In this document: in pieces, positions 56,512 to 64,000 of the stretch
Layout: each line of letters opens with the position of its first letter
How positions within the stretch are numbered: position 1 is the stretch's first letter
Assembly (NCBI RefSeq): GCF_002028455.1
Contig: NZ_MWUM01000002.1
Coordinates: 1 to 64,000 of the forward strand
Reading direction: 5' to 3'
Length of the DNA: 64,000 nucleotides
Source of the DNA: Zoogloea sp. LCSB751
Lineage (GTDB): Bacteria; Pseudomonadota; Gammaproteobacteria; Burkholderiales; Rhodocyclaceae
The notes under the pieces: model-generated
Database searches by the model: none
Told to the model about the DNA's origin: nothing
What the model saw: the letters and a program-made list of their open reading frames with translations, nothing else
Made by a program: the position numbers and the translations under genes

Positions 56512-58200
56512 ATGCTGCCGATGGCCTGGTTCGAGCTTCGCGTCTTTTCCGCGCTGGGTCGCTGGCCCGCGCGGAAATGGCTGTTGCTCCTGCCGGGCCT
56601 GACGGGCTTGCCTGCGCATGCGGCGCTGCCGCCGGGCATGGAGTCGCCGGAGGTGACCTTGACGGCGGGCCTGGCGACGATGGCCGGTCTGGCGGGGGCC
56701 TACCTGTTCCTGCGCCGTCAGCGCCTGACGCGACCCGAGGAAACTGCGCAGTCTGCCAAGCCGGTTGTGGAGATCGGCGCATGGCCTGCTTCCGGAGGCG
56801 ATGGGGACGTACGGGTGCCGCCTTTAGACGGCGGGACACGCTATTTCCTGGAGGCAGCGGCGGCCGATCGTGGCATTGAGGGCTGGATCGATGCCGACGG
56901 AGTCCTGTTCTGGATCAATGAGGCGATCGAGAAGGCCACGGGTTACAGCGTCCATGAGGTTCTCGCCGGGGATTTCATTGACTTGCTCGTCTATGACCGG
57001 GATCGGAGGTATTGCCGCGATCAGCTCGTCCAGGCGCTGACGGGCGGCACCTCCACCGAATTTGAATTGCGGCTCGTCACCAAGGGGGGCACGACCGTCT
57101 GGATGCTTGGCCGCTGGCAGCCGATCCGGAACGATGCCGGTCGGCTGTTGGGCCTGCGGGCCACGCTGAACGACATCCAGGCCCGCAAGGAGGCCGAGTA
57201 CAAGCTGCTCGAGTCGGTGGCCGCACTACGTCGTGCTCAGGCCCTTTCCGAGCATTATCTCCGGCGCAGCAACGAGGAACGTTCCCGTCTGTCGGCACTG
57301 CTGGACGTTGTCCGTGTAGGCATCCTGTTCATGGATGCGGACCGTCGGGTCGTGTACTGCAACCGTGCGCTCTACGACATCTGGACCCTGGCGCCGGGGG
57401 AGAGCTTCGTGGGGGTTCGCGACGTGGTGCTGCAGCAGCACGTGATGGAACGGATTGCAGATCCGGCGGGCTATCAGCGGCATATCGCGGACGTGTTGAG
57501 CAATCGGGAGCCGAGCGAGCCCTACGAGATCGGTTTTCTCGATGGTCGGATCGTGACGGATTTTTCACGTGTAGTGCTCGGCCCGGAGGGGGCCCGGCCC
57601 ATCGGTCGTATCTGGGTCTTCGAAGACGTGACTGAGCAGCGCAAGGTGGCGGGCCAGTTGATGCGCCTGGCCGAACGCGATCCGCTGACCAATATCTACA
57701 ACCGGCGGCGTTTTCACGAAGAACTGGAGCGCATGTTGGCGGACGGCTGTCGCCACGGGGAGGACATCGGCCTGCTGTCCATCGACCTGGACGGCTTCAA
57801 GCCGGTCAATGACAATTTCGGCCACCAGGCCGGTGACAGGGTGCTGATCGGCCTGGCTGCCGCGGTAGTCGCGGTGGTGCGCCGCAACGAAATGTTCTTC
57901 CGGATGGGCGGCGATGAGTTCGCGATCCTGGTGCCTTCGGGGACGAGGGTTGAACTGGCCGAACTGGCGCGTCGGGTGTGCGCCTGTATCGCGGCCCTGC
58001 ACTTCGATTGCGGAACGGAAAGCGTCGGAGTGACGGCCAGTATCGGGATTGCCATCAGTTCGGGTTGCGGAAACGATGGGGAATCCTTGATCGGTGCTGC
58101 CGACAGGGCGATGTATGTGGCCAAGTCCCGCGGGGGGAATGCGTGGGCTTTTGCTGAAAGTGATGAGGGGCGACTGGATCGCCCCGGCGCGGCGGGCTAG
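56512..58200 (+). CDS. PAS-PAS-GGDEF diguanylate cyclase
   Basis: The 562-residue protein has a hydrophobic N-terminal region (about 20-70, with two possible membrane segments), PAS at about 115-230 (IEGWIDADGVLFWINEAIEKATGYS), a short coil, a second PAS-like region (LLDVVRVGILFMDADRRVVYCNRALYDIW) and a GGDEF domain (RDPLTNIYNRRRFHEELE, RMGGDEFAIL). The residues five before GGDEF are RRNE, so the RxxD inhibitory site is not intact and feedback inhibition may be weak. It makes cyclic di-GMP. The start may be this ATG or a GTG six bases upstream that overlaps the argA stop. Confidence 0.9.
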   Translation: MLPMAWFELRVFSALGRWPARKWLLLLPGLTGLPAHAALPPGMESPEVTLTAGLATMAGLAGAYLFLRRQRLTRPEETAQSAKPVVEIGAWPASGGDGDVRVPPLDGGTRYFLEAAAADRGIEGWIDADGVLFWINEAIEKATGYSVHEVLAGDFIDLLVYDRDRRYCRDQLVQALTGGTSTEFELRLVTKGGTTVWMLGRWQPIRNDAGRLLGLRATLNDIQARKEAEYKLLESVAALRRAQALSEHYLRRSNEERSRLSALLDVVRVGILFMDADRRVVYCNRALYDIWTLAPGESFVGVRDVVLQQHVMERIADPAGYQRHIADVLSNREPSEPYEIGFLDGRIVTDFSRVVLGPEGARPIGRIWVFEDVTEQRKVAGQLMRLAERDPLTNIYNRRRFHEELERMLADGCRHGEDIGLLSIDLDGFKPVNDNFGHQAGDRVLIGLAAAVVAVVRRNEMFFRMGGDEFAILVPSGTRVELAELARRVCACIAALHFDCGTESVGVTASIGIAISSGCGNDGESLIGAADRAMYVAKSRGGNAWAFAESDEGRLDRPGAAG

Positions 58201-58265
58201 AATCTTGCTATCCCATGGGCGGCAGCGGTGCTGCTCCGGAATCCCAATTCGAGAGGTGAAGAAAC

Positions 58266-58538
58266 ATGGCACGCATGGTCAACTGTGTGAAGCTCGGTCG
58301 TGAGGCCGAAGGTCTGGATCTGCCGCCGATTCCCGGCGAACTCGGCAAGAAGGTCTTCGAGAACGTTTCCAAGGAAGGCTGGCAGCAGTGGGTCAAGCAT
58401 CAGACCATGCTGATCAACGAGAACCGCCTGAACCTGATGGATGCACGCGCGCGCAAGTATCTGGCCGAACAGATGGAGCGTTATTTCTTCGGTGGCGGTG
58501 CCGATCAAATCGGCGGCTACGTTCCGCCCAAGCCCTGA
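58266..58538 (+). CDS. yggX: Oxidative damage protection protein YggX (Fe(II) trafficking)
   Basis: The 90-residue protein matches YggX over its whole usual length: [21 protein letters not shown], the conserved Cys7, [18 protein letters not shown] and the C-terminal [12 protein letters not shown]. YggX protects Fe-S clusters and influences labile iron in the cytoplasm. TAGAAT around 58199 is a possible -10. A hairpin terminator follows that lies inside the end of the convergent flagellar gene. Confidence 0.96.
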   Translation: MARMVNCVKLGREAEGLDLPPIPGELGKKVFENVSKEGWQQWVKHQTMLINENRLNLMDARARKYLAEQMERYFFGGGADQIGGYVPPKP

Positions 58539-58544
58539 GGCTGT

Positions 58545-58871
58545 TTAGTTCTGTACCGTTTGCGCGGCCCCGTTTCCCGGGGCCGCGGTCTTTTGGGTGC
58601 CTTGCTCCAGGCTGTACAGCCAGGCCAGCAGTTCCGCCACCACCACGTAGAGTTCGGGTGGAATTCGGGTGTCCAGATCCACCTGCATCAGGAGCGCCAC
58701 GAGTTCGGGGGATTCGTGTACATAGACTCCGGCTTCCTTGGCGCGGGCGATGATCTCCGTGGCGATCAGGCCACGCCCCTTGGCGACCACCGTAGGCGCC
58801 GACGTGCTGGCGTTGTAGGCCAGCGCGACCGCTTCGGCGCGTACTTCAGACGGGGCCTCGGGGCGGTTCAC
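58545..58871 (-). CDS. FlhB C-terminal domain-like protein
   Basis: The 108-residue protein resembles the cytoplasmic domain of FlhB/YscU export switches: EAVALAYNASTSAPTVVAKGRGLIATEII, ESPELVALL and IPPELYVVVAELLAWLY. It lacks the membrane part and the NPTH autocleavage motif (the corresponding stretch is NASTSAP), so it cannot act as a complete switch. Such short paralogues often sit beside fliK and may tune hook-length or substrate switching. It starts with GTG at 58871, overlapping the fliK stop as GTGA. Confidence 0.82.
   Translation of the reverse strand: MNRPEAPSEVRAEAVALAYNASTSAPTVVAKGRGLIATEIIARAKEAGVYVHESPELVALLMQVDLDTRIPPELYVVVAELLAWLYSLEQGTQKTAAPGNGAAQTVQN
58564..58594 (+). terminator. 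Intrinsic terminator of yggX, nested in the flhB-like 3' coding end
   Basis: GCGGCCCC and GGGGCCGC pair around a seven-base loop and are followed by GGTCTTTT. The hairpin lies inside the last codons of the convergent flhB-like gene, so the DNA serves as terminator and coding sequence. Confidence 0.75.
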
Positions 58872-60025
58872 TGCGTGCTCCGGAGCTCGGCAACCAGCCC
58901 GGTGAGTGGCACATTGGCGGCGGATAGCGCATCGGCGAGGCGTGACTCGCCGGACTGCAGCGTATCGCGCGTGGTGCTGTCGTCGGCGAGCAGACGCACC
59001 GCCACGCCGGCAGGGGTCAGGTGCAGCCGGGCTTCGATGCCGCCGAGACTCGGCAGGGTCAGCCGCAGGGTCGAGTTCCAGTAGGCTTCGGGTTCCTCGT
59101 CGTCGCTGTCGGCGCTCCTCTCGTCGCGGGACGGATCTTCAATTTCCCATTCCATGGTCTGCCCCGGCCAGATCTGCCCTTGCCAGACCGCCTGGTGGGT
59201 GGCCAGGGTGTCCAGTTGCTGATGCACGATGGACAACAGTTTTTCGGCGATCGGCGCGGCATTGTCGGTTTTTCCACCAACGGAGGCTGCATTTGCCTGG
59301 CTGCTGGCCGCTTCCTGAGCACCGCTCAGGAGTGTCTCCCGGGTGGGCTGGGGCGTTACCAGGTCCGGCAGCGGTCCTCCGGTCGGGGATGGGCTTGGGA
59401 GCTGGGCTCCAGTCGTCGGTGCCTGGGGCGTCGCCGGCATGCTGCCCTGGGGTTCCTTGCGCAGGGCTGATGTGTCCAGTTGCCCGGAAAGCCAGCGGGC
59501 CTGGTGGGCCTCGTAGAACAGGCCACTCTCCGTGACCGCCGTCCCGAGCTGGCCAGCCAGCTGGGCCGTGGCGGCAGGGGTTTGGGGGGCGCTTGGCAGC
59601 AAGGGTTGGCCGCCATTGAGGCTGGCGCTGGGCACGGCCGGCTGCCCCGTCAGCAGGAAACTGATCAGTTTACCGGTCTGGCTGAGGGCGGCTTGGCTGG
59701 GTGTGGCTGTTTCAATGGTCGGTTGGGCCAGGGTCGCCATGACCGCCTGGGGCGTGACCTTGCTGACGATGAGTTCGAGGGTGTCCCCCGCTTTCACCGA
59801 TTGGGGCAGGGACAGGATGACTTCGCGTCCATCGATACGGGCGTGATAGGTATTATCCTGGGCGACCGATTGCAGGCTGGCCGTGATGCGCTGCCCCGGC
59901 GTGAAGTCGGGCAGGATGGACGTGACGGCCCGGACGCGGGCAGTCGGGGCGACGGTGGGCTCACCGGAGAAGAAGCTCGCCTCCGTGAGCATCCGCAGGC
60001 GGGAGGCGAGGTCGCCGGGGATCAT
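58868..60025 (-). CDS. fliK: Flagellar hook-length control protein FliK
   Basis: The 385-residue protein has a variable N-terminus, a Pro/Gln/Ala/Ser-rich middle (residues about 110-260) and the conserved hook-length C-terminal domain (LRLTLPSLGGIEARLHLTPAGVAVRLLADD, about 315-385). FliK measures hook length and triggers the switch from hook to filament export by touching FlhB. It is coupled to the flhB-like gene downstream. FliT lies 27 bases upstream. Confidence 0.85.
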   Translation of the reverse strand: MIPGDLASRLRMLTEASFFSGEPTVAPTARVRAVTSILPDFTPGQRITASLQSVAQDNTYHARIDGREVILSLPQSVKAGDTLELIVSKVTPQAVMATLAQPTIETATPSQAALSQTGKLISFLLTGQPAVPSASLNGGQPLLPSAPQTPAATAQLAGQLGTAVTESGLFYEAHQARWLSGQLDTSALRKEPQGSMPATPQAPTTGAQLPSPSPTGGPLPDLVTPQPTRETLLSGAQEAASSQANAASVGGKTDNAAPIAEKLLSIVHQQLDTLATHQAVWQGQIWPGQTMEWEIEDPSRDERSADSDDEEPEAYWNSTLRLTLPSLGGIEARLHLTPAGVAVRLLADDSTTRDTLQSGESRLADALSAANVPLTGLVAELRSTQ

Positions 60026-60052
60026 GGTGAAACCACCTGCCTGCCCCTGCGC

Positions 60053-60397
60053 TTAACTCTTGTCGGGGTCGCCGTAGGCCTTGCGTACGTTCCGTTCCTT
60101 CGTGCCGCCGGACAGCAATTGGCGCACGTTGTCCATCCAGGGTTCGGTGTGTACGCGCACTTCCTTGTCGTCATCGAGGATGCGGCGGATCAGAGCCACT
60201 TTTTTCTGGCGTTCTTCCTCGGACATGCGTCTCTGGCGGCCCGGAAATGCGAGGGCTTCTTCGACGCCAAGACGATCGCGCAGGGATGCCACCTGCCGCT
60301 CGAGGCGGGTGAGGCGATCCCAGTCGTTGGCGCGGGCAGCATCGACCATCTCGGTCGAGTAGGTGCTCATTTGTTCCAGGAGGGCAAGGGAACTCAT
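60053..60397 (-). CDS. fliT: Flagellar chaperone FliT
   Basis: The 114-residue helical protein fits FliT in length and position, with the pattern LALLEQMSTYSTEMVDAARANDWDRLTRLERQVASL and a C-terminal basic region. FliT is the export chaperone of the filament cap FliD. Position after fliS and fliD supports the call; sequence similarity in this family is low. Confidence 0.8.
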   Translation of the reverse strand: MSSLALLEQMSTYSTEMVDAARANDWDRLTRLERQVASLRDRLGVEEALAFPGRQRRMSEEERQKKVALIRRILDDDKEVRVHTEPWMDNVRQLLSGGTKERNVRKAYGDPDKS

Positions 60398-60416
60398 GCA
60401 GGTATCTCCGGCGGTC

Positions 60417-60830
60417 TTAACGGTTGGCCTGGTCGGGGGTGCCGATTTCTTCCCAGGCGCCTTTCAGTTCGGTGAGCAACTTGGCGACTTCGTCGAGGGC
60501 CGGCTTGCTGTTGTGCAGGTTGGCGTAGAGGAGTCGCTGCATCATGTAGTCGTACAGGGCGCCAAGGCGTTCGGCGAGATCCCCGCCCGCTTCGTAATCG
60601 AGACTGACCTTGAGGCCGTTGCCGATGATTTCGATCGCGTGGGAGATGGCCTTGCCTTTGGCGGGGATATTCTGTGCTTCGAGGGCCGCCGTAGCGGTGC
60701 CGATCTGCAGAAGGGCGCCTTCAAACAGCATCAGGATCAGCTTGTGCGGATCGGCAGTGGAAACCCCGGTTTCGAAACCGACTTCGCTGTAGGCTGCGGC
60801 GGCACGACGGGCGGCGAGGCCGAACGACAT
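60417..60830 (-). CDS. fliS: Flagellar export chaperone FliS
   Basis: The 137-residue protein shows the FliS signature AAYSEVGFETGVSTADPHKLILMLFEGALLQI, then KGKAISHAIEIIGNGLKVSLDYEAGGDLAERLGALYDYMMQRLLYAN. FliS binds the flagellin C-terminus and prevents premature polymerisation. It lies between fliD and fliT, 31 and 19 bases from them. Confidence 0.94.
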   Translation of the reverse strand: MSFGLAARRAAAAYSEVGFETGVSTADPHKLILMLFEGALLQIGTATAALEAQNIPAKGKAISHAIEIIGNGLKVSLDYEAGGDLAERLGALYDYMMQRLLYANLHNSKPALDEVAKLLTELKGAWEEIGTPDQANR

Positions 60831-60861
60831 CTTGTTCTCCGTTTGGGTTGGGCTTTACGGC

Positions 60862-62247
60862 TTATTTGCTGAGGAGCGCGAGTTGCTGCGTGAGGTAAGT
60901 GCTCGTTGTACCCATGCTGGTCATCGTGGTGTCGAGCGCCGTAAATTGGGTCCGGTAGGTTTGTTCGATGATCGCCAGACGGTTGTTGATTGCATCGATC
61001 CGTTTGCTGATGCCCTTCACGCTGGCATTGAGGCCGTCGGTCCGGCTGGCAATCACACCACTCGTTCCAAGCAGGTCGGTCGTCGTCGTCTTCAGCGCGC
61101 TGCCGTAGGCGCCAATGGCGGTCGCGACGGCCGAGAAGTCGGTGCTGGCAGCCTTGTCGAATTTGGTGCTGTCCACCTTCAGGCTGCCATCGCTCTGGAA
61201 CGATACGCCTAGGGAGCTCAAGGTCTGATATGCACTGCCGGACAGGCTCGCAGGCGTGCTGGTCAGTGCGGAGCGCACCTGCGACTGAATGGTGCGCAGG
61301 GAGGCATCGCCGTTGAGGATGGCCGAGGTCTTGGTGGTCGGATCGTAGGCGCCGAGGCTCTTGATCGACGAATTCAGGTTGTTGTACGCCGTTACGAAGG
61401 CGTTCAGTTTGTCCTTCAGGTCCGACGTGTCACGCGTGACGGTCAGGGTTGTCGAGCCCGTCTTGTTGACGGTCAGGTCGATACCATCGAGGGCGCTGGT
61501 GATGGTATTGCCCTTGGTGGCGATCGACACCCCCTGGATCTTGACGACCGCATCGGTTGCCGCCAGGGTCTGCGTAAAGGCGCTTCCCGCTGCGACCGGC
61601 GTACCCGGATTGGCGGGGTCGACGAATGTGGCTGTTCCGCCAAGGGTGACGGTACTGGCCGTGCCGCCCGTGGTGGCGGTCAACAGCAGATTCTGCTTGC
61701 CATTGGTGTCGGTGACGATGCTCGCACTGGCGCCCGCATTGGCATTGTTGATCGCATCGCGCACGGCGGTGAGCGTGTTCTGGCTGCTGTCCAGCGTGAT
61801 GGTCGACGTGGTGCCGGACGCCAGCGTCAATGTCAGGGTGCGGGAGCTGTCCGATCCAAAGTCGAGCGCTGTCGCTCCGGCAGTGTAGGTCGTGTTCAGG
61901 GCGAGGCGCTGATTGGTAGCCAGGGACGTGACGTCGATGGCGTAAGTACCTGCGACCGCGGAATTGCTGGCCGTGGCGGAGGCAATCGTCGAGTCGGCAA
62001 AAGTTGCCTTGTAGGCGGAAAAAGATGCCGTTGCCGTCTGGCCCGTGGTCGGCGTGAGGGCTTTCGCTGCCGCTTGCAGGGACGAAAGGGCGCTTTTCAG
62101 CGTACCGATTGCCGAAATTTTGGATTGATAGCTGGATTGCTGCGTCTGCAGCCGGCTAAGCGGTTGTTTTTCAACCGACATCAGGCCGGTAACCAGCGAC
62201 TCGACGTTAAGGCCCGAGCCGAGACCTGCAGATGAAATACTTGCCAT
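60862..62247 (-). CDS. fliD: Flagellar filament cap protein FliD
   Basis: The 461-residue protein shows the FliD termini: ISSAGLGSGLNVESLVTGLMSVEKQPLSRLQTQQSSYQSKISAIGTLKSALSSL at the start and LSKRIDAINNRLAIIEQTYRTQFTALD with TTMTSMGTTSTYLTQQLALL at the end. The middle is Thr/Ser/Ala-rich, typical of cap-domain variability. It caps the growing filament and helps flagellin fold. A good sigma-28 promoter and a sigma-54-like site lie upstream. Confidence 0.93.
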   Translation of the reverse strand: MASISSAGLGSGLNVESLVTGLMSVEKQPLSRLQTQQSSYQSKISAIGTLKSALSSLQAAAKALTPTTGQTATASFSAYKATFADSTIASATASNSAVAGTYAIDVTSLATNQRLALNTTYTAGATALDFGSDSSRTLTLTLASGTTSTITLDSSQNTLTAVRDAINNANAGASASIVTDTNGKQNLLLTATTGGTASTVTLGGTATFVDPANPGTPVAAGSAFTQTLAATDAVVKIQGVSIATKGNTITSALDGIDLTVNKTGSTTLTVTRDTSDLKDKLNAFVTAYNNLNSSIKSLGAYDPTTKTSAILNGDASLRTIQSQVRSALTSTPASLSGSAYQTLSSLGVSFQSDGSLKVDSTKFDKAASTDFSAVATAIGAYGSALKTTTTDLLGTSGVIASRTDGLNASVKGISKRIDAINNRLAIIEQTYRTQFTALDTTMTSMGTTSTYLTQQLALLSK

Positions 62248-62284
62248 GACGCACCCCCGTGATGCGGTGTTCCTGCTGATTGCG

Positions 62285-62311
62285 ATTACGGCTGGCGCAA
62301 AGGAAACTTGA
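62285..62311 (-). promoter_or_regulatory. Sigma-28 (FliA) promoter of fliD
   Basis: On the minus strand TCAAGTTT (62304-62311) and GCCGTAAT (62285-62292) match the FliA elements at 7/8 and 5/8 with the correct 11-base spacer. The start would lie about 30 bases before the fliD ATG. Confidence 0.65.
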
Positions 62312-62337
62312 GTGCGTCAGCGTGACTGCATCTAATC

Positions 62338-62353
62338 AGCATGGACCGTGCCA
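62338..62353 (-). promoter_or_regulatory. Sigma-54-like site upstream of fliD
   Basis: The minus strand reads TGGCACGGTCCATGCT; the -24 element is perfect and the -12 element is ATGC instead of TTGC, with correct spacing. It could give an early flagellar-class promoter for fliD besides the sigma-28 one. Confidence 0.4.
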
Positions 62354-62373
62354 GTTGTTGCAGGTTCCTTCCA

Positions 62374-62401
62374 GAAAAAAACCCACCTTGCGGGTGGGTT
62401 G
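62374..62401 (-). terminator. Intrinsic terminator after flaG
   Basis: On the minus strand AACCCACC-type arms pair (ACCCACC with GGTGGGT, five-base loop) and are followed by a run of T. It lies 26 bases beyond the flaG stop. Confidence 0.9.
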
Positions 62402-62426
62402 ATGTCCTGCAAGCACTCGTCGGTAC

Positions 62427-62810
62427 TCAGACCTTTTGCCTGACGAGCAGGCCTTGCAACTTGTCGAGCGCCTTGGCGATTGCCAGCACTTCTTCCGACG
62501 GAATCTGGCGGAGCACTTTCTTCGATTCGGTATCGACAACTTTGACTACCGTGCTCCCGGTGTCCTTGTCGATCGAAAACTGCAAGCTCTGTGCCGTCTG
62601 CTTGATGACGTCCTGAATCTGCGTGACCGCCTGGGCGAGCTGGTCCGGTGTGAGCTGCGTATTCTCGGCCTGATTGGCCGCTTTTACCGCCTGAGTGTCG
62701 CCGCTTGGAGTTGCAGCATCTGCCTGACGGGTGCCGTCCACGCTGGTGGATGGGCGTGCCGGTGGCGAAAACTGCTGCGCAGCACCGGGGCCGACGGGTT
62801 GAATGCTCAT
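62427..62810 (-). CDS. flaG: FlaG-type flagellar protein
   Basis: The 127-residue protein has a disordered N-terminus rich in Ser, Pro and Gln and the FlaG C-terminal domain (LQFSIDKDTGSTVVKVVDTESKKVLRQIPSEEVLAIAKAL). FlaG affects filament length and lies typically between fliC and fliD. The ATG at 62810 has GGGAGA upstream; the longer open frame starts inside the fliC-flaG hairpin region and is not credible. Confidence 0.9.
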   Translation of the reverse strand: MSIQPVGPGAAQQFSPPARPSTSVDGTRQADAATPSGDTQAVKAANQAENTQLTPDQLAQAVTQIQDVIKQTAQSLQFSIDKDTGSTVVKVVDTESKKVLRQIPSEEVLAIAKALDKLQGLLVRQKV

Positions 62811-62834
62811 GGTGATCTCCCATTTATGCAGAGA

Positions 62835-62861
62835 GCGCCGCACCTTTTGAAGGTGCGGCGC
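62835..62861 (-). terminator. Strong hairpin between fliC and flaG
   Basis: GCGCCGCACCTT and its exact complement form a 12-base stem with a three-base loop, 28 bases after the fliC stop. No T-run follows. It probably protects the 3' end of the abundant fliC mRNA and limits readthrough into flaG. Confidence 0.7.
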
Positions 62862-62888
62862 CTGCTGCGGCGGACTCTAGAGGCTGGA

Positions 62889-63737
62889 TTAGCGCAGCAG
62901 GGACAGCACGTTGTTCGGCATGCTGTTGGCCTGGGCGACCATGGCCGTACCGGCCTGTTGCAGGATCTGGCCGCGGGTCATGTTGGCGGTTTCCTGGGCG
63001 AAGTCGGCATCCATGATACGGCCGCGGGACGACTTGGCGTTTTCGGAGGCGACCTGCAGGGTCTGCACGACGGAGGAGAAGCGGTTCTGCACGGCACCCC
63101 AGTTGGCGCGGGCGGTGTTGAGGGTGTCGATGGCCGCATCGATCGATGCGATGGCAGACTGGGCCGCGCCCACGCTGGCGGAAATCCCGGAGCCGGACAG
63201 AGCACCGGCAGTCGTCGAACCAAAGCTCGCGCTGGACAGGCCAACCTGTGCGCTGGTCACGGAGATCGAGTCGGTGCTGGCAGTGCCTGCGCCAACCTGG
63301 AACGTGAAGGACACGCCGGAGCCCAGAACGCTCTGGCCATTGAAGGTGGTGCCGCCCACGACACGAGCGATTTCCTGGTTCAGCTGCTGGAATTCGAGAT
63401 CCAGGCTGGAGCGGTCGCCGCTGGTGTAGGTGCCGTTGGCAGCCTGCACGGCCAGTTCGCGCATCCGCTGGAGGTTGTCGGTAATGGCCTGCATCGCGCT
63501 TTCAGCGGTCTGCGCCATGGAGATGCCGTCGTTGGCGTTGCGGATGGCTACGTCAAAGCCCTTGGCCTGGGAGTTCATGCGGTCGGCAATGGCCAGACCG
63601 GCGGCGTCGTCCGCGGAGCTGTTGATGCGCAAGCCCGAAGACAGGCGTTGAACGGCCTTGGAAAGGCCCGCCTGGGACGAAGACAAGTTGCGCTGAGCAT
63701 TCAGCGACATTGAGTTGGTGTTGATTGTGGCAGCCAT
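62889..63737 (-). CDS. fliC: Flagellin
   Basis: The 282-residue flagellin has the conserved D0/D1 ends: INTNSMSLNAQRNLSSSQAGL and RLSSGLRINSSADDAAGLAIADRM at the start, and ARANWGAVQNRFSSVVQTLQVASENAKSSRGRI with MDADFAQETANMTRGQILQQAG at the end. The variable middle is short (about 70 residues), so the filament surface has little extra decoration. The ATG has a strong AAGGAG site. It is driven by a sigma-28 promoter and is the most highly expressed gene expected here. Confidence 0.97.
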   Translation of the reverse strand: MAATINTNSMSLNAQRNLSSSQAGLSKAVQRLSSGLRINSSADDAAGLAIADRMNSQAKGFDVAIRNANDGISMAQTAESAMQAITDNLQRMRELAVQAANGTYTSGDRSSLDLEFQQLNQEIARVVGGTTFNGQSVLGSGVSFTFQVGAGTASTDSISVTSAQVGLSSASFGSTTAGALSGSGISASVGAAQSAIASIDAAIDTLNTARANWGAVQNRFSSVVQTLQVASENAKSSRGRIMDADFAQETANMTRGQILQQAGTAMVAQANSMPNNVLSLLR

Positions 63738-63832
63738 TTTGGTTCTCCTTCATTCCGTTCAAGTCTTAAGCGTCTCGGCCTAACTTTGGTTCGCCTTGCC
63801 CGGTGAGTGTAAGGCAACCGCTGTTGAGACCA

Positions 63833-63859
63833 TTAACGGGATGATCTGAAAAGACTTTA
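63833..63859 (-). promoter_or_regulatory. Sigma-28 (FliA) promoter of fliC
   Basis: On the minus strand TAAAGTCT (63852-63859) and CCCGTTAA (63833-63840) match TAAAGTTT and GCCGATAA at 7/8 and 6/8 with exactly 11 bases between. The leader to the fliC ATG would be about 90 bases. The remaining bases to the window end are AT-rich and hold no gene I can see. Confidence 0.75.
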
Positions 63860-64000
63860 GAAAAATGTTGACTTTTTTCTTTTTGCGGGATTTTTGGTGT
63901 TGTGGCGGATTGCCGCTTGGCTAGCAATAGCGGCCAGAACACGCAAAGCTTTAGCGCAAAAATGTAACTTCAACGCATTTTCTACCGGTGCCGATATGCT

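Overview
The window is high-GC, densely packed chromosomal DNA of a motile Gram-negative bacterium. The gene set (UbiD, FliC-FlaG-FliD-FliS-FliT-FliK order, alpha-type carbonic anhydrase, proteobacterial phosphoribulokinase, polyphosphate:AMP phosphotransferase, PilJ-type diguanylate cyclase, several sigma-54 type promoters) suggests a betaproteobacterium, most plausibly of the Rhodocyclales (Azospira/Dechloromonas-like); that placement is inference. I see no rRNA or tRNA gene, insertion sequence, prophage or CRISPR array.

Layout. 1-1,050: the 5' part of thiC on the minus strand behind a TPP riboswitch. 1,050-8,345: a secreted alpha-carbonic anhydrase fused to another domain, a hybrid phosphorelay kinase coupled to a periplasmic solute-binding protein, a MocR-type regulator and a small secreted protein. 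8,363-15,294: an exopolysaccharide module on the minus strand (flippase, three glycosyltransferases with ATGA couplings, a membrane-anchored heparinase II/III-like protein). 15,416-19,531: a second hybrid kinase and an MFS transporter.

19,545-28,933 is the most interesting part. A six-gene, translationally coupled minus-strand operon encodes a thermostable-hemolysin/GNAT-like protein, an AMP-forming ligase, a haem-oxygenase-like diiron oxidase, an SDR, a TPR protein and a 46-residue membrane protein. It has a textbook enhancer-dependent promoter: a perfect -24/-12 sigma-54 site, an IHF-like site, and an upstream array of inverted half-sites. Next to it lie a PstS-like protein and a porin, and divergent from those an NtrB/NtrC-type two-component system whose regulator is the obvious candidate activator. 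I read this as a regulated small-molecule biosynthesis locus of unknown product.

29,052-36,450: an autoregulated tetR-RND efflux operon, then an operon of a PCM-type methyltransferase, a rhodanese and a TolC-type channel whose extended -10 promoter sits inside a perfect inverted repeat. 36,525-43,066: ubiD, an unknown protein, a flavin amine oxidase, alkB, an Fe-S protein equal to the C-terminal half of YdiJ-type dehydrogenases (with its own perfect sigma-54 promoter), and a diguanylate cyclase. 43,244-52,753: tkt-gap-pgk, a lipoprotein/MORN-protein pair of unknown function, phosphoribulokinase and an inositol-phosphatase-family enzyme; with tkt, gap and pgk the kinase suggests a Calvin cycle whose RuBisCO would lie elsewhere. 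52,887-58,538: rsmE, pap, argA, a PAS-GGDEF protein and yggX. 58,545-63,859: the flagellar filament module flhB-like, fliK, fliT, fliS, fliD, flaG and fliC, with recognisable sigma-28 promoters before fliD and fliC.
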